DNA of 64,000 nucleotides from Microbacterium sp. MYb54 (GCF_002979515.1 NZ_PCPA01000018.1:1-64000), one strand, 5' to 3'. Positions 5,751 to 14,874 are shown, numbered from the stretch's first letter. A program made the numbers and translations. Notes: a model not told the origin generated them from the sequence alone.

Positions 5751-8289
5751 TGGTGCGCACAGCCTCGCGCCGTGACGACACCCCGAGCTTGCGGTAGATC
5801 GCACGTTGGTGTGTCTTCACGGTGTTGATCGACACGTCCAGTTCATGAGCGATCTCGTGCAGAGTGCGTGCGGTCTGGAGCTGCTGGAAGACATCGCGCT
5901 CCCGGTCGGAGAGAGCGTCGACCACCGACCCGACCACGTCGCTCGCGAGACACCTGCCGATGAAGTCCTCGAACTGGGTGCCGAAATGCACATGTTCGCC
6001 CAGCAGCTTGCGCACCGCCGTCTCACGCGGCCCGAAGGGAAGGCGGATGTTCTCCCCCGAGGAGACAGCGACGGCCGCCTCGCACAGTTCGTGCGCTTCG
6101 TCGTGGTGTCCGGCATGACGGCGCAGCACGGCTGCGGTGATCAGCGTCGCGGATTTCACGTAGGACACCTCCCCGAATGCACGCAGGGATCGCAGCATCT
6201 CCAGGGCTGCGGAGTACTCGCCGGCGCGGCGCAGCACGCCGGCGAGCGCGACATTGACGACAGGCAGGTCCGGGCAGTGGATGTACTTCCGCGCGATCCG
6301 CATCGCCCGATCCTGCCGGCCGACGGCTTCTTCGAGCAGGGCGACCGATGATTCCCGGAATGCGGGCCACGATACGCCGTGGACGACTTCCAACGGGATG
6401 TCCTGGATGCCGATCGCCGCACGGCGGCAGGCGGCGACATCACCCGTCTCCGCCGCGGCGTAGGCGATCATCATGCGCGCCACGCTCGTGAAAGAGCGGT
6501 CGGAACTGCCGTTCGCGATCACGGTGCCGAACTCTCGGATCGCATCCTCGAACTCACCCGACCAATAGGCGACGTAGCCCGCCGCGGCGGCCGCGCTCCC
6601 TCCGGCGTACGTGCTCCAGGGAAGGCCGACGGCGTCCGCCCCCTTGGTGGCGAGGAGCGAGCGCCGAGCCTCGACGAAGCGACCGGCCCAGGTCTGCCCG
6701 AAGGCGAGATGCCCCAGCGACCGCTTCGCCAGCTCACGATCTCCCGAGTGCTGCGCCTCCCTGGCCGCGGCCGAGAAGTACTCCAGCGGGATCATCGGGT
6801 TGCCACGGTGTCGGATCTCGGTCCACCCGAGCAGATAGTTGAGCGCCGCCCTGTCGCCGAGTTCCGTCGAGTCCGCGTCGAGCAGCATCTGCTGCACCTT
6901 CGCACTCGCACTCGCGACCTCTGCGCGCTCGTCGGCGATGAACAGCCGGGCGATCTGCAGCACCGCTGGTTCCTCACCGTCGGCTGTCCGAGCGACCATC
7001 GCCTCGGCGCGTCGGAACAGCTCGCGGGCCACGCGATGATCACCGAGCACGTCGCTCGCGCACGCGCGTACCAGCAGCACCTGCGCGTCATCGGGGGCGC
7101 GGCGCAGCATCTCCATCGCCGTGCGCTCGATCTCATCCGCCCTGGCCCCGACCACGAGTCCGAGCCAGTGGTGAAGGAGCGTCTCCCGGGCCGTGACGAG
7201 TTCCCCCGCACGGAGCGAGTGAGTGATCGACGCTGTCGGGTCCGTCGCCTCCAGGGCAGCCGCCGCACGACGGTGGCACTCAGCAGCGCGCTCCACGTCC
7301 ATACCCAGGATCTCGGCGCATCGTCTCGCGAACGAGGTGTGCCATCGGTACACGACTCCGTGCGGGTTTTCGAACCGGTCGAGGAACAGCCCGAGCCGCA
7401 CACACGTCTCCAGCAGCACGGCGGCATCGGGGCGCCCGGTCACCGCGGCCGCGAGCTCAGGGGTCAGCTCACCGCAGACGCTCCCCTCGAGAACGAAGTC
7501 GGCGACGTCGGGAGGAAGCGTTCCGAGTACGTGCTCCCGTACGTAGTTGCCGAGGAAGCTTGCGGCACTCTGCGCACGCGAATCGGGTTTGGCTCCGCCG
7601 ATCATCATCAGCCTGACGGCGATCGGCCATCCCCGGGTCTCCTCGAGGATGGTCTCCGGGGCAAGATCGACTGGCTCCCCGTCGAGCAGCTGCTGCACCT
7701 CCTCTTCTGTGAAGCTGAGCGTGTCGGCGCCGACGAAAGAATCCGGATGCATGATGCGATGTCGCGAGAGTGTCACCTCGAGCAGCGTCGTCCCGACCAG
7801 CACGACCCGGAGACACTCCGGTGCCTGCTCCGCCAGCATCCCCAGGAGCCCCTTGCGCCAGTCCTCCCCGGCTCGCTGCGCATCGTCGATGATCAGGTGC
7901 ACGCGCTCGTCGGAGTCTTCCAGCGCCCGGCAGATCTCCTGATAAGCCCGGTACGGGTCGTCGAGATCACGGTCAAGGTCGAGAACGCTCCCGGAGCGCT
8001 CGGCACCGGTGAGCAGCGCGTTCACGACGCCCTGGGTCAACCGCGAGGGGTCGGAGTCGAACGTGTTGAGTCCCAGCCACCCCACTTGCTCGAGTCCGGA
8101 AGCCCAATCGGCCACCGAAGTCGTCTTCCCGAATCCGCTCGGGGCGCTGATCACCGTCAGCGGATCGTGCGCAGCGGCCTCGGCTAAGGCCGCGGTCACC
8201 CGATCACGACGGATAGCACCGGGCTGGGGTGCCGGCGGCCGGAATCGCACCGTGGGTCCCGGTCTCGTCGAGCGTACTGGGTGCGACAT
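5743..8289 (-). CDS. LuxR-family ATP-dependent (MalT/LAL-type) transcriptional regulator, first copy
   Basis: 848 residues, the usual LAL size. An N-terminal STAND-type ATPase carries a Walker A motif APSGFGKTT (about 49-57) and a Walker B LIIDDAQ near residue 130. A long middle region of helical repeats rich in Ala/Arg/Leu (about 330-780) resembles MalT-type TPR arrays, and a C-terminal LuxR helix-turn-helix (about 782-848) has LSDRERDVF and SINTVKTH. Such proteins are ligand-triggered activators that oligomerise with ATP. No partner ligand gene is obvious. A TCACCC...GGGATG element lies 41 bases upstream and could be an autoregulatory site. Together with the second copy at 17333 it is the best candidate controller of this island. 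Confidence 0.9.
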   Translation of the reverse strand: MSHPVRSTRPGPTVRFRPPAPQPGAIRRDRVTAALAEAAAHDPLTVISAPSGFGKTTSVADWASGLEQVGWLGLNTFDSDPSRLTQGVVNALLTGAERSGSVLDLDRDLDDPYRAYQEICRALEDSDERVHLIIDDAQRAGEDWRKGLLGMLAEQAPECLRVVLVGTTLLEVTLSRHRIMHPDSFVGADTLSFTEEEVQQLLDGEPVDLAPETILEETRGWPIAVRLMMIGGAKPDSRAQSAASFLGNYVREHVLGTLPPDVADFVLEGSVCGELTPELAAAVTGRPDAAVLLETCVRLGLFLDRFENPHGVVYRWHTSFARRCAEILGMDVERAAECHRRAAAALEATDPTASITHSLRAGELVTARETLLHHWLGLVVGARADEIERTAMEMLRRAPDDAQVLLVRACASDVLGDHRVARELFRRAEAMVARTADGEEPAVLQIARLFIADERAEVASASAKVQQMLLDADSTELGDRAALNYLLGWTEIRHRGNPMIPLEYFSAAAREAQHSGDRELAKRSLGHLAFGQTWAGRFVEARRSLLATKGADAVGLPWSTYAGGSAAAAAGYVAYWSGEFEDAIREFGTVIANGSSDRSFTSVARMMIAYAAAETGDVAACRRAAIGIQDIPLEVVHGVSWPAFRESSVALLEEAVGRQDRAMRIARKYIHCPDLPVVNVALAGVLRRAGEYSAALEMLRSLRAFGEVSYVKSATLITAAVLRRHAGHHDEAHELCEAAVAVSSGENIRLPFGPRETAVRKLLGEHVHFGTQFEDFIGRCLASDVVGSVVDALSDRERDVFQQLQTARTLHEIAHELDVSINTVKTHQRAIYRKLGVSSRREAVRTTV

Positions 8290-8330
8290 GGCACCAAAGC
8301 TAGTGGCGTGCGGGATACACCTTCAAGGGC

Positions 8331-8343
8331 ATCCCCCGGGTGA
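8331..8343. promoter_or_regulatory. Operator-like element before the first LAL gene
   Basis: On the minus strand TCACCC-G-GGGGAT(G), a compressed relative of the island's inverted repeat, 41 bases before the LAL start. GGGGATG also resembles the first part of the known MalT box GGGGAKGAGG. Arms are unequal, so the call is tentative. Confidence 0.3.
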
Positions 8344-8346
8344 TAT

Positions 8347-9414
8347 TTACTCGACCGCGCCCGCCCCGGCATCACGTTTGAGCGCGTCAGCCGTGCGGAT
8401 GAAGAGGATGATCCAGGTGAACACGACGGTCCCGGCCACCAACTCGACCGCCGTGAGCGTGTAGTAGCCGACGGCGAAGAACACCGACAGCACGACGATC
8501 AGCAGGGTGAACACATACCCCAGCAGCAGGAACGTGCGCGAGACGCCCGGCACCCACCAGCGCACCGCGATGACGAGCACCGCATAGGCGACCACCATTC
8601 CCGACGCAACGCCGGTATGGAGCGCGAAGTGCTCGTCGACGGGGAACACACCGACCATCCCGAGGAAGATGCCGACGATGATGAGACAGGTGCGAACCGA
8701 ACTCACCCCGCGCGGATGCGTCGTCGGAATCGCCTTCGTCGCGTAGCGGGCGAGTGTCGTCACGAGGATTCCGGCGACGATCAACGTCAGGTTGAACGCG
8801 CGTGCCGAGATGTCGTCGGTCATGCCGAGCGCGCTGAGATTCTCCTTCCACCATTGCGGATCGCTGGCCGTCAGCATGCTCGCCAGGATTCCCAGGACCA
8901 GGAACACTGCGAGCACTGTGGCCAGCAGCTGCAGGTCCAGGTGCGTCGCGGAATAGTAGGTCACATACGCCGTGAGTCCGGCTGCGGCACCGGCGAGCAT
9001 CAGGACCGGCAGAGGGAACACGACCGCGCCGATGAGGCCGGCCTCGATGATCGTCGCAGCGAGCGTCCACCCGAGCAGAGCGATCATGGCGTGCGCGAAG
9101 GCGAAGGCTGCGATGTCGATGATGTCGAGCACGCCGAGCCGCTTGTGCCTGGCCGGGTCGGCGGCGATGACGCGCCCCAGCACGAACACGACGATCGCCG
9201 TGACGGCCGAAGCGATAGCCGCGAACTGTCCGAGCGAATCAGGGCCGGAGATGGGTGCCGAATGCAGACGGAACACCACGAGGGCCACGAGCCCTGCCAG
9301 GACGAAGGCGAAGATCGAGATCTGGAGCCCGATGGCCTCCCGCGCGCGCTCCCGTGTCGCCCCATGCGAGCGGGCCGCCGTGAGAAGGTCCGGTGAGGGT
9401 GACGTCGACGACAT
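8347..9414 (-). CDS. Polytopic membrane protein of unknown function
   Basis: 355 residues with about ten predicted membrane helices, beginning after a 25-residue polar N-terminus (SSTSPSPDLLTAARSHGAT) and ending in a short charged tail (DALKRDAGAGAVE). Apart from a GPDSLGQF loop and an RRxRKA-free, mostly neutral loop pattern, no transporter signature is visible. It is co-directional with the LAL gene 57 bases downstream and diverges from the MscS-like gene. The ATG at 9414 has a poor ribosome site; a strong AAGGAGG lies about 20 bases too far upstream, so the true start could differ. I do not recognise the family. Confidence 0.7.
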   Translation of the reverse strand: MSSTSPSPDLLTAARSHGATRERAREAIGLQISIFAFVLAGLVALVVFRLHSAPISGPDSLGQFAAIASAVTAIVVFVLGRVIAADPARHKRLGVLDIIDIAAFAFAHAMIALLGWTLAATIIEAGLIGAVVFPLPVLMLAGAAAGLTAYVTYYSATHLDLQLLATVLAVFLVLGILASMLTASDPQWWKENLSALGMTDDISARAFNLTLIVAGILVTTLARYATKAIPTTHPRGVSSVRTCLIIVGIFLGMVGVFPVDEHFALHTGVASGMVVAYAVLVIAVRWWVPGVSRTFLLLGYVFTLLIVVLSVFFAVGYYTLTAVELVAGTVVFTWIILFIRTADALKRDAGAGAVE

Positions 9415-9456
9415 GCTGTCAGTTTCGGGCTCTGCCTCCTTCTTAGCCAGCGGCGG

Positions 9457-9473
9457 TCATCCTCATCGGGCGA
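9457..9473. promoter_or_regulatory. 17-bp operator-like repeat (site 5, variant)
   Basis: TCATCC-TCATC-GGGCGA, one arm mismatch from TCAYCC-N5-GGRTGA, 42 bases before the minus-strand membrane gene and 42 bp from the centre of site 6. Confidence 0.35.
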
Positions 9474-9498
9474 TGCCCGAGTTCACGCCTCACCGCGC

Positions 9499-9515
9499 TC
9501 ACCCGGCCGGGATGA
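9499..9515. promoter_or_regulatory. 17-bp inverted-repeat operator candidate (site 6)
   Basis: TCACCC-GGCCG-GGATGA, 80 bases before the GTG used for the MscS-like gene. With the next two bases its right arm reads CGGGATGAGG, nine of ten matches to the MalT box GGGGATGAGG. A further half-site GGTGAGG (minus strand) is at 9488-9494. Confidence 0.5.
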
Positions 9516-9595
9516 GGTGTGCACCCGCAGGGAGCGCGCACCGAGCATCCTGGAGCGATGATGTGGAGGAGCCTACGACCGAGCGGTCGACGATC

Positions 9596-10429
9596 GTGAC
9601 CCTGGATGCCCTGTTCCCCGATGGGCTCTCACCGTGGCAGATCGTGCTGGCGGTGCTGTCCATCCTCATCGGCTGGCTGCTCTCCCGCTTCGCCCGCAAG
9701 GGCGTGCTCAAGCTGACGAAACGGACACCGGGGATATCCGACTCCGTTGCGCAGCTGGCGGCCCGGTTCACCCAGTACGCCCTGCTCCTGGTCGGCATCG
9801 GTGTCGGACTGGCTTTCCTCGGCGCCAATGTGCAGCCGCTCCTCGCGATGACGGCCATCGCCGTGGTCGTCCTGATCCTCGTCCTCCGCGGCGTCGCTGA
9901 CAACTTCGCGGCCGGGGTGCTGATCCAATCCCGCCAGTCCGTGAAGATCGGCGAGGAGATCGAGACCGAGGGGCCGGACGGACTGGTCCGCGGCGTCGTC
10001 CAGGAGCTCAACGGACGCGCAGTGATCCTGTCGACCGTGGACGGCCGAACTGTGCATGTGCCCAACGCAGCACTGCTCACCGGGGTTCTGGTGAACGATT
10101 CCCGTCATGGCGCGAGGCGCAGCGCCGTGGATATCCGAGTCGCGCGGTCGGACGGTCTCGATGTCGACGATGTGGTCGCAATCGTCTCTCGCGCGGCCGG
10201 TGCGGTCGAAGGGGTTCATGCGCGCGAGCATCCAGGGGTGTCGTTCGCCTCGATCTCGCCGACGAGATGGATGCTCACGCTCCAGATCTGGCATCACCCG
10301 CTTCACGGGTCCGCGGTCGTGTCGGCCACGGTTCGCGGCGTCGCGGAGGCGCTCGAATCCGCCGGGGTGAAGGCTGTCGTCGCGCCGCAGCAGGGATCGC
10401 CGCCGCTCGTGATTCCTGAGCCCTTCTGA
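9596..10429 (+). CDS. MscS-family mechanosensitive channel-like protein
   Basis: 277 residues: three N-terminal membrane helices (about 13-35, 55-80, 83-105) followed by the MscS pore/beta signature LRGVADNFAAGVLI and a beta-domain with SVKIGEEIETEG and a VHVPNAALL motif typical of the family's conserved PN-like segment, then an alpha/beta C-terminal domain. It is near MscS length and should gate solute release at the membrane under osmotic downshift. The GTG at 9596 is preferred; a GTG at 9563 is in frame and would add 11 residues. Codon use upstream of 9563 is the shadow of the opposite gene. Two operator-like repeats lie upstream. Confidence 0.85.
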   Translation: MTLDALFPDGLSPWQIVLAVLSILIGWLLSRFARKGVLKLTKRTPGISDSVAQLAARFTQYALLLVGIGVGLAFLGANVQPLLAMTAIAVVVLILVLRGVADNFAAGVLIQSRQSVKIGEEIETEGPDGLVRGVVQELNGRAVILSTVDGRTVHVPNAALLTGVLVNDSRHGARRSAVDIRVARSDGLDVDDVVAIVSRAAGAVEGVHAREHPGVSFASISPTRWMLTLQIWHHPLHGSAVVSATVRGVAEALESAGVKAVVAPQQGSPPLVIPEPF

Positions 10430-10451
10430 GCTCGTCGACTACGCTGTCCGC

Positions 10452-11591
10452 GTGACCACCTCGCCTGCGCCGGAGCGCTCCCCCGACCGGATGCTCTCCC
10501 CCAGTCTGCGGGTGATGCTCATGCTCGCGGCGAGCGCGGTGACCCTGGCCGGCGTCTACTTCGCGCGGGATCTCTTCGGACCCATCGCACTCGCGATCGT
10601 GATCGTGGTCATCTGCGAGCCCCTCCGCCGTCCACTCGATCGACGCGGCTGGCCCCAGTGGGCGAGCACCACAGCGGTCATCGTGGTCGCCTACCTGATC
10701 CTCTTGATCATGGGGGCGCTGCTCTGGCTCGCCGGCACGCAGTTCGCCCGACTGATCGGCGATCTCGTCTCGGAAGGCGGCCTTGCAAAAACCGTCGACG
10801 ACTTCGTCGGCTGGCTGCAGACCCTGGGCCTGGACCAGGAAGCCTCGGATGCCGCGGCCTCGGTCCTTGATCCCACGACGCTGCTCGGGCTCGCCCGCAG
10901 CATCGGCGGCACAGTGGTGAGTGTCGCGACGGCGCTGTTCTTCGTGTGCGCGTACATCATCTTCATGGCCGTCGACGCTGCCCGATACCGGCAGGCTCCA
11001 TCAGTCTTCGGGGCGACCAAGGGCGCCGTCATCGCACGGGTCTCACGCCTGAACACCGGCGTCCGCCGCTACTACATCGTCAACGCGAGCTTCGGTGCGG
11101 TCGTCGCGATCATCGACGGTCTGGCTCTTTGGTGGATGGGAGTCCCGGCCCCGGTCGTGTGGGCGATCCTCGCCTTCGTCACGAACTTCATCCCGAACAT
11201 CGGCTTCGTCCTGGGCCTCGTCCCGCCGGCGATCCTGGCCTTCGTCGTCGGCGGCTGGCCCCTGCTACTCGGTGTCATCGCCGTGTACTGCGTCGTGAAC
11301 GTGGTCCTTCAGGTGCTCGTCCAGCCGAAGTTCGTCAGCGATGCCGTCGATCTCAGTCTCACGCTCAGCTTCTTCTCGGTGATCTTCTGGACCTTCATCA
11401 TCGGCCCGCTCGGTGCGATCCTCTCCATCCCGCTCACGCTGCTCGTCCGGACGCTCGTCTTCGAGGGCGATCCCGATGCCACCTGGCTGCGATGGCTCTC
11501 CGGCGACCGCACGGCCGTGCCTCCGGCACCTGAGCCTGAGCCTGCCGAGACCCCTCGACGTCGCCGACGCCGCACCCTCCGCCGCGGCTGA
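10452..11591 (+). CDS. AI-2E/PerM family transporter (second copy)
   Basis: 379 residues, about eight membrane helices. The family core is clear: NFIPNIGFVLGLVPPAIL in the centre, VQPKFVSDAVDLS, then a closing FIIGPLGAILSIPLTLLVR. It ends in a strongly basic Arg-rich tail after a Pro/Glu stretch, absent from the first copy at 3571-4737. It starts with GTG 22 bases after the MscS-like stop and probably shares its transcript, so channel and exporter-like protein are co-made. Transported substrate is unknown. Confidence 0.85.
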   Translation: MTTSPAPERSPDRMLSPSLRVMLMLAASAVTLAGVYFARDLFGPIALAIVIVVICEPLRRPLDRRGWPQWASTTAVIVVAYLILLIMGALLWLAGTQFARLIGDLVSEGGLAKTVDDFVGWLQTLGLDQEASDAAASVLDPTTLLGLARSIGGTVVSVATALFFVCAYIIFMAVDAARYRQAPSVFGATKGAVIARVSRLNTGVRRYYIVNASFGAVVAIIDGLALWWMGVPAPVVWAILAFVTNFIPNIGFVLGLVPPAILAFVVGGWPLLLGVIAVYCVVNVVLQVLVQPKFVSDAVDLSLTLSFFSVIFWTFIIGPLGAILSIPLTLLVRTLVFEGDPDATWLRWLSGDRTAVPPAPEPEPAETPRRRRRRTLRRG

Positions 11592-11624
11592 CTGTCGCGC
11601 TGCGAGCCGCATGATCCGGGTAAA

Positions 11625-11637
11625 TCACCAGGGGTGA
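11625..11637. promoter_or_regulatory. Short-spaced operator-like repeat before the SulP-GAP operon
   Basis: TCACC-AGG-GGTGA, 90 bases before the SulP GTG, followed by GG so that AGGGGTGAGG resembles a MalT-box half-site. It lies 34 bases after the upstream AI-2E stop. Confidence 0.4.
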
Positions 11638-11727
11638 GGTTGCGGCCGATACGTGGTCCGTGGAACCCTCCCGGTGGGATCGTGGAGGCGGGAGCGCTCG
11701 ACCGGAGCGCTGGCGGATGGAGGCGAT

Positions 11728-13401
11728 GTGCAACGTCCACTCGCGGGATTGACCAAGCGGAATTTCGTCACGGAACTCACCGCGGGGGTCACCCTGCTCG
11801 CCATCGCGATCCCGCTGAACATCGGCTACGCGCAGATCGCCGGCCTCCCGCCCACTGCCGGTCTCTACGCACTGATCGTCCCCACGATCGTCTATGCCCT
11901 CATCGTCTCTTCCCGACAGCTGGTCGCCTCACCCGATGCCGCGGCCGCCGCACTCGTCGCCTCCTCGATCGGGGGCCTCGCCGCCGCCGGCAGCGCCGAC
12001 TACGCCACCCTCGCGCTTGCCCAGGCGATCATCTGCGGTGTCATGTTCCTGCTGCTGGCGGTCTTCAAGCTCGGCTTCCTCGCCAACTTCCTCTCCAAGC
12101 CGATCCTCGTCGGGTTCGTCGGCGGGCTCGCGCTCGACATCATGGTCAGCCAGGTGGCGAAGATGCTCGGCGTCAAGATCGACTCCGGAAAGGACTTCAT
12201 CGGTAAGGTCGGCGACCTCGTCGGCGGGTTCACGACCCTCAACGGCTGGGCTGTTCTGATCTCGGTCTGCTCGGTCGCCGTGCTGCTGCTGGGACGCAGG
12301 TTGCTCCGTGCCGTGCCTTGGGCGCTGATCGTCCTCGTGGCGACGACCCTCGTCGTGGTCCTGACCGGGCTCGACCAGCGCGGAGTCGACGTTCTCGGAG
12401 AGGTTCCTGCAGGGCCGCCTGTGCTCACATGGCCGATGATCGACTGGTCCCTCTGGCTCATGCTGATCCCCTCCGCGATCGCCTTGACGCTCGTCACGAC
12501 GGCGGAGGGGCTCCTCGTGTCGCGGTCGTACTCCGAGAAGCACGGATACCCGTTCCACGCGAACCGGGATCTCCTCGCGTTCGGCGCGTCGAACATCATC
12601 GCCGGTGCACAGGGCAGCTTCGCCGTCGGCTCGTCGACCTCCCGTACTGCGGCAATGGACCAGGCGGGTTCGCGCACGCAGTTCCCGGCGCTGATCCTCG
12701 CGGCAGGCACCCTGCTGCTGCTCATGTTCGGCACGGCACTCCTCGCCGACATCCCGTCTCCGGCGATCGGTGCGATCGTCGGAGTGGCGATCATCCCCCT
12801 GCTCGGTATCCGCGACTTCATCGATCTGTGGCGCAAAGACAGGTTCGAGTTCCTCATCGGCGCCACCTGCTTCCTCGTCACCCTCCTGATCGGCTCGATA
12901 CCCGGCATCCTCGTGGCATTCGTCCTCGCGCTCATCAACATCGCCAAGCGCGCGTCGAACCCGGCCATCGACGTGCTCGAATCCAGCGGTGATCCCGGCG
13001 AATCGCTGCTCGAGGATGCCCCGGCGGGAACGGTGACCGCTCCCGGCGTGATCGTGATCCGGCTGGCTGCGCCGCTGTTCTTCGCCAACGGTGCTGTCTT
13101 CTCATCGGCGGTGAAAGAGGCCATCCGCTCCGCTGGAGAGGGGAAGGTCCGCCACCTCGTCGTCGACATGGAGGCCGTCACCGACGTCGACGTCACGGGT
13201 GCTGAGTCGTTCGTCGCACTCAAAGAATGGCTCGCGCGTCAGTCGGTCTCCCTCGCGTTCAGCAGGGTGCGGCCGAACACGCTGCATCGCCTCACCGATC
13301 TCGGGCTGCTCGAATCGGAAGACGTCTACGCGACCAACCGCGAAGCGATCACGCAACTGGCCGCCTCCTCGTCGGAGTCGGCACCGGAGAGAGGACGATG
13401 A
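11728..13401 (+). CDS. SulP-family anion transporter with STAS domain (first copy)
   Basis: 557 residues. The SulP core spans about 1-430 with ten or more helices, including GYAQIAGLPPTAGLYA and a central AGAQGSFAVGSSTSRTA segment of the SLC26/SulP fold. A cytosolic STAS domain follows (about 445-550) with HLVVDMEAVTDVDVTGAESF, which carries the usual conserved Asp-Val-Thr-Gly phospho-switch region. SulP proteins move sulfate, bicarbonate or dicarboxylates; specificity cannot be read here. The GTG at 11728 is chosen because GGAGG sits five bases before it. Its stop overlaps the next start (ATGATGA), coupling it to the GAP-family gene. A second SulP is at 21134-22825. Confidence 0.88.
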   Translation: MQRPLAGLTKRNFVTELTAGVTLLAIAIPLNIGYAQIAGLPPTAGLYALIVPTIVYALIVSSRQLVASPDAAAAALVASSIGGLAAAGSADYATLALAQAIICGVMFLLLAVFKLGFLANFLSKPILVGFVGGLALDIMVSQVAKMLGVKIDSGKDFIGKVGDLVGGFTTLNGWAVLISVCSVAVLLLGRRLLRAVPWALIVLVATTLVVVLTGLDQRGVDVLGEVPAGPPVLTWPMIDWSLWLMLIPSAIALTLVTTAEGLLVSRSYSEKHGYPFHANRDLLAFGASNIIAGAQGSFAVGSSTSRTAAMDQAGSRTQFPALILAAGTLLLLMFGTALLADIPSPAIGAIVGVAIIPLLGIRDFIDLWRKDRFEFLIGATCFLVTLLIGSIPGILVAFVLALINIAKRASNPAIDVLESSGDPGESLLEDAPAGTVTAPGVIVIRLAAPLFFANGAVFSSAVKEAIRSAGEGKVRHLVVDMEAVTDVDVTGAESFVALKEWLARQSVSLAFSRVRPNTLHRLTDLGLLESEDVYATNREAITQLAASSSESAPERGR

Positions 13402-14072
13402 TGGGCACCGCAATCGGGGAGATGCTCCCCCTCGCGCTCGGCGTCGCGATCAGTCCCATTCCCATCATCGCAGCGATCCTGATGCTGCTCTCGCCGAAAG
13501 CACGCGTGACGAGCGTCGGCTTCCTCCTCGGCTGGGTCATCGGGATCGTCGCCGCCGTCACCGTCTTCACGCTCGTGTCGTCGGTGCTCCCGGAAGACGA
13601 CCCAGACGCTTCCCGCCCCATCCGCGGCGTGGTGCAACTCGTCCTCGGATTGCTGCTCTTCCTCCTCGCGTTCGGGCAGTGGCGCAAGCGCCCCAAGGCG
13701 GGCGAAGACGCCGAGCTTCCGAAGTGGATGAAGGCCATAGACACGGTCACGTTCCCGATGGCGTTCGGACTCGGGTTCCTCCTGTCCGCGCTCAACCCGA
13801 AGAACCTGATCATGGCGGCGGGAGCGGGCACCGACATCGGCGGTGCGGCACTTTCTGCCGGGTCGACCGTCGTCGTGGTCGTCATCTACACCCTCATCGC
13901 TTCATCGACCGTGCTGATTCCGGTTGTCGGCTACCTCATCGCGGCCGATCGACTTCGCGCACCGCTGGATGCCCTGCGCGGCTGGCTGGCCGCGGAGAAC
14001 GCCGTCATCATGGCCGTCCTGCTACTGGTGATCGGTGTTTCGATGATCGGCAAGGGCATCGGCAGCTTCTAG
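13398..14072 (+). CDS. GAP-family (Sap-like) membrane protein, first copy
   Basis: 224 residues, six helices in two inverted triplets. It starts MMGTAIGEMLPLALGVAISPIPI and has the family's paired LxxxAxxPxPI and LNPKNLIMA motifs; the second is a strong mark of the GAP/LysE-like superfamily. The best-known relative is the mycobacterial Sap protein tied to sulfolipid surface export. That role should not be transferred directly; lipid or small-molecule export is a reasonable inference. The first ATG overlaps the SulP stop and has GAGAGGAC upstream. A second copy follows after 45 bases. Confidence 0.8.
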   Translation: MMGTAIGEMLPLALGVAISPIPIIAAILMLLSPKARVTSVGFLLGWVIGIVAAVTVFTLVSSVLPEDDPDASRPIRGVVQLVLGLLLFLLAFGQWRKRPKAGEDAELPKWMKAIDTVTFPMAFGLGFLLSALNPKNLIMAAGAGTDIGGAALSAGSTVVVVVIYTLIASSTVLIPVVGYLIAADRLRAPLDALRGWLAAENAVIMAVLLLVIGVSMIGKGIGSF

Positions 14073-14117
14073 AAACACCACCAGCCGGGGCGACCGGCAC
14101 ACAGGAGGGACGTGGAC

Positions 14118-14834
14118 ATGGGTGAATTGATACTCGCTCTGGTCCCGGTGGCTCTCGGCGTCGTCCTGAGTCCGCTCGCGATCATGGCGCTCGTCGCCGT
14201 GCTCCTCTCGCGCAATGCGCGCATGAACGGCATCACCTACCTCGTGGGATGGTTCGTCGGCTTGGGCGGGCTCATGGCCCTGTGTCTCTGGCTGTTTCCG
14301 TTGCTCGCGGTGCACCAGCTCGGCGAGCCGCCGCTGTGGGTTCCGATCGTCCGTGTGATCCTCGGTGTGTTCCTGATCGGGTCCGCCGTCTGGGTGTACC
14401 GCAAGGGACGCGTGCACATCGCACGGATGGCGGCGGCATCGTCACCACGCGACGTAGTGGCCGCTTCACCGCAGTTACCGGGTTGGCTGCACTCCGTGGA
14501 ATCCTTCCGGCCGGGGCGCACCCTGCTTCTCGGGCTCGGGCTCTTCGTGTTGAATCCGGTCGATGCCTCGTGCGCAATCCTCGCCGCACTCGACATCTCC
14601 CTTTCGGGCGTCGGCCAGACCACCGGCCTGTGGGTCGCGGTCGTCTTCGTCGTCATCGGCACTCTTCCCATCGCGCTGCCTGTGCTGTATGTGGTGGTGC
14701 GCGGCGCCGAGGCTCAGCCGCTCCTCGACCGGGTGCGGACCTGGATCGCCGGGAATACCCATGTCCTGAACGCAGCGCTGCTCCTCGTGATCGGCGCCCT
14801 CCAGCTCGAGAAGGGAATCGCCGCCTTGATCTGA
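14118..14834 (+). CDS. GAP-family (Sap-like) membrane protein, second copy
   Basis: 238 residues with the same six-helix plan: an opening PVALGVVLSPLAIMALV, a first cytosolic loop NARMNGITYLVGW, and FVLNPVDASCAILA in place of LNPKNLIMA. The sequence is clearly diverged from the upstream copy, so the tandem pair is old and may form a heterodimer. GGAGGG stands nine bases before the ATG at 14118; a GTG at 14112 is a possible but tight alternative. It is the last gene before the sulfatase and is probably part of the SulP-GAP-GAP operon. Confidence 0.8.
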   Translation: MGELILALVPVALGVVLSPLAIMALVAVLLSRNARMNGITYLVGWFVGLGGLMALCLWLFPLLAVHQLGEPPLWVPIVRVILGVFLIGSAVWVYRKGRVHIARMAAASSPRDVVAASPQLPGWLHSVESFRPGRTLLLGLGLFVLNPVDASCAILAALDISLSGVGQTTGLWVAVVFVVIGTLPIALPVLYVVVRGAEAQPLLDRVRTWIAGNTHVLNAALLLVIGALQLEKGIAALI

Positions 14835-14856
14835 TCCGCATCGGACCACCGAGAGA

Positions 14857-14874
14857 TCACCGGACGAGCGGTGA
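14857..14874. promoter_or_regulatory. Operator-like repeat before the sulfatase (6-bp spacer)
   Basis: TCACCG-GACGAG-CGGTGA, perfect 6-bp arms but a spacer of six rather than five, 85 bases before the sulfatase start. Confidence 0.42.
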
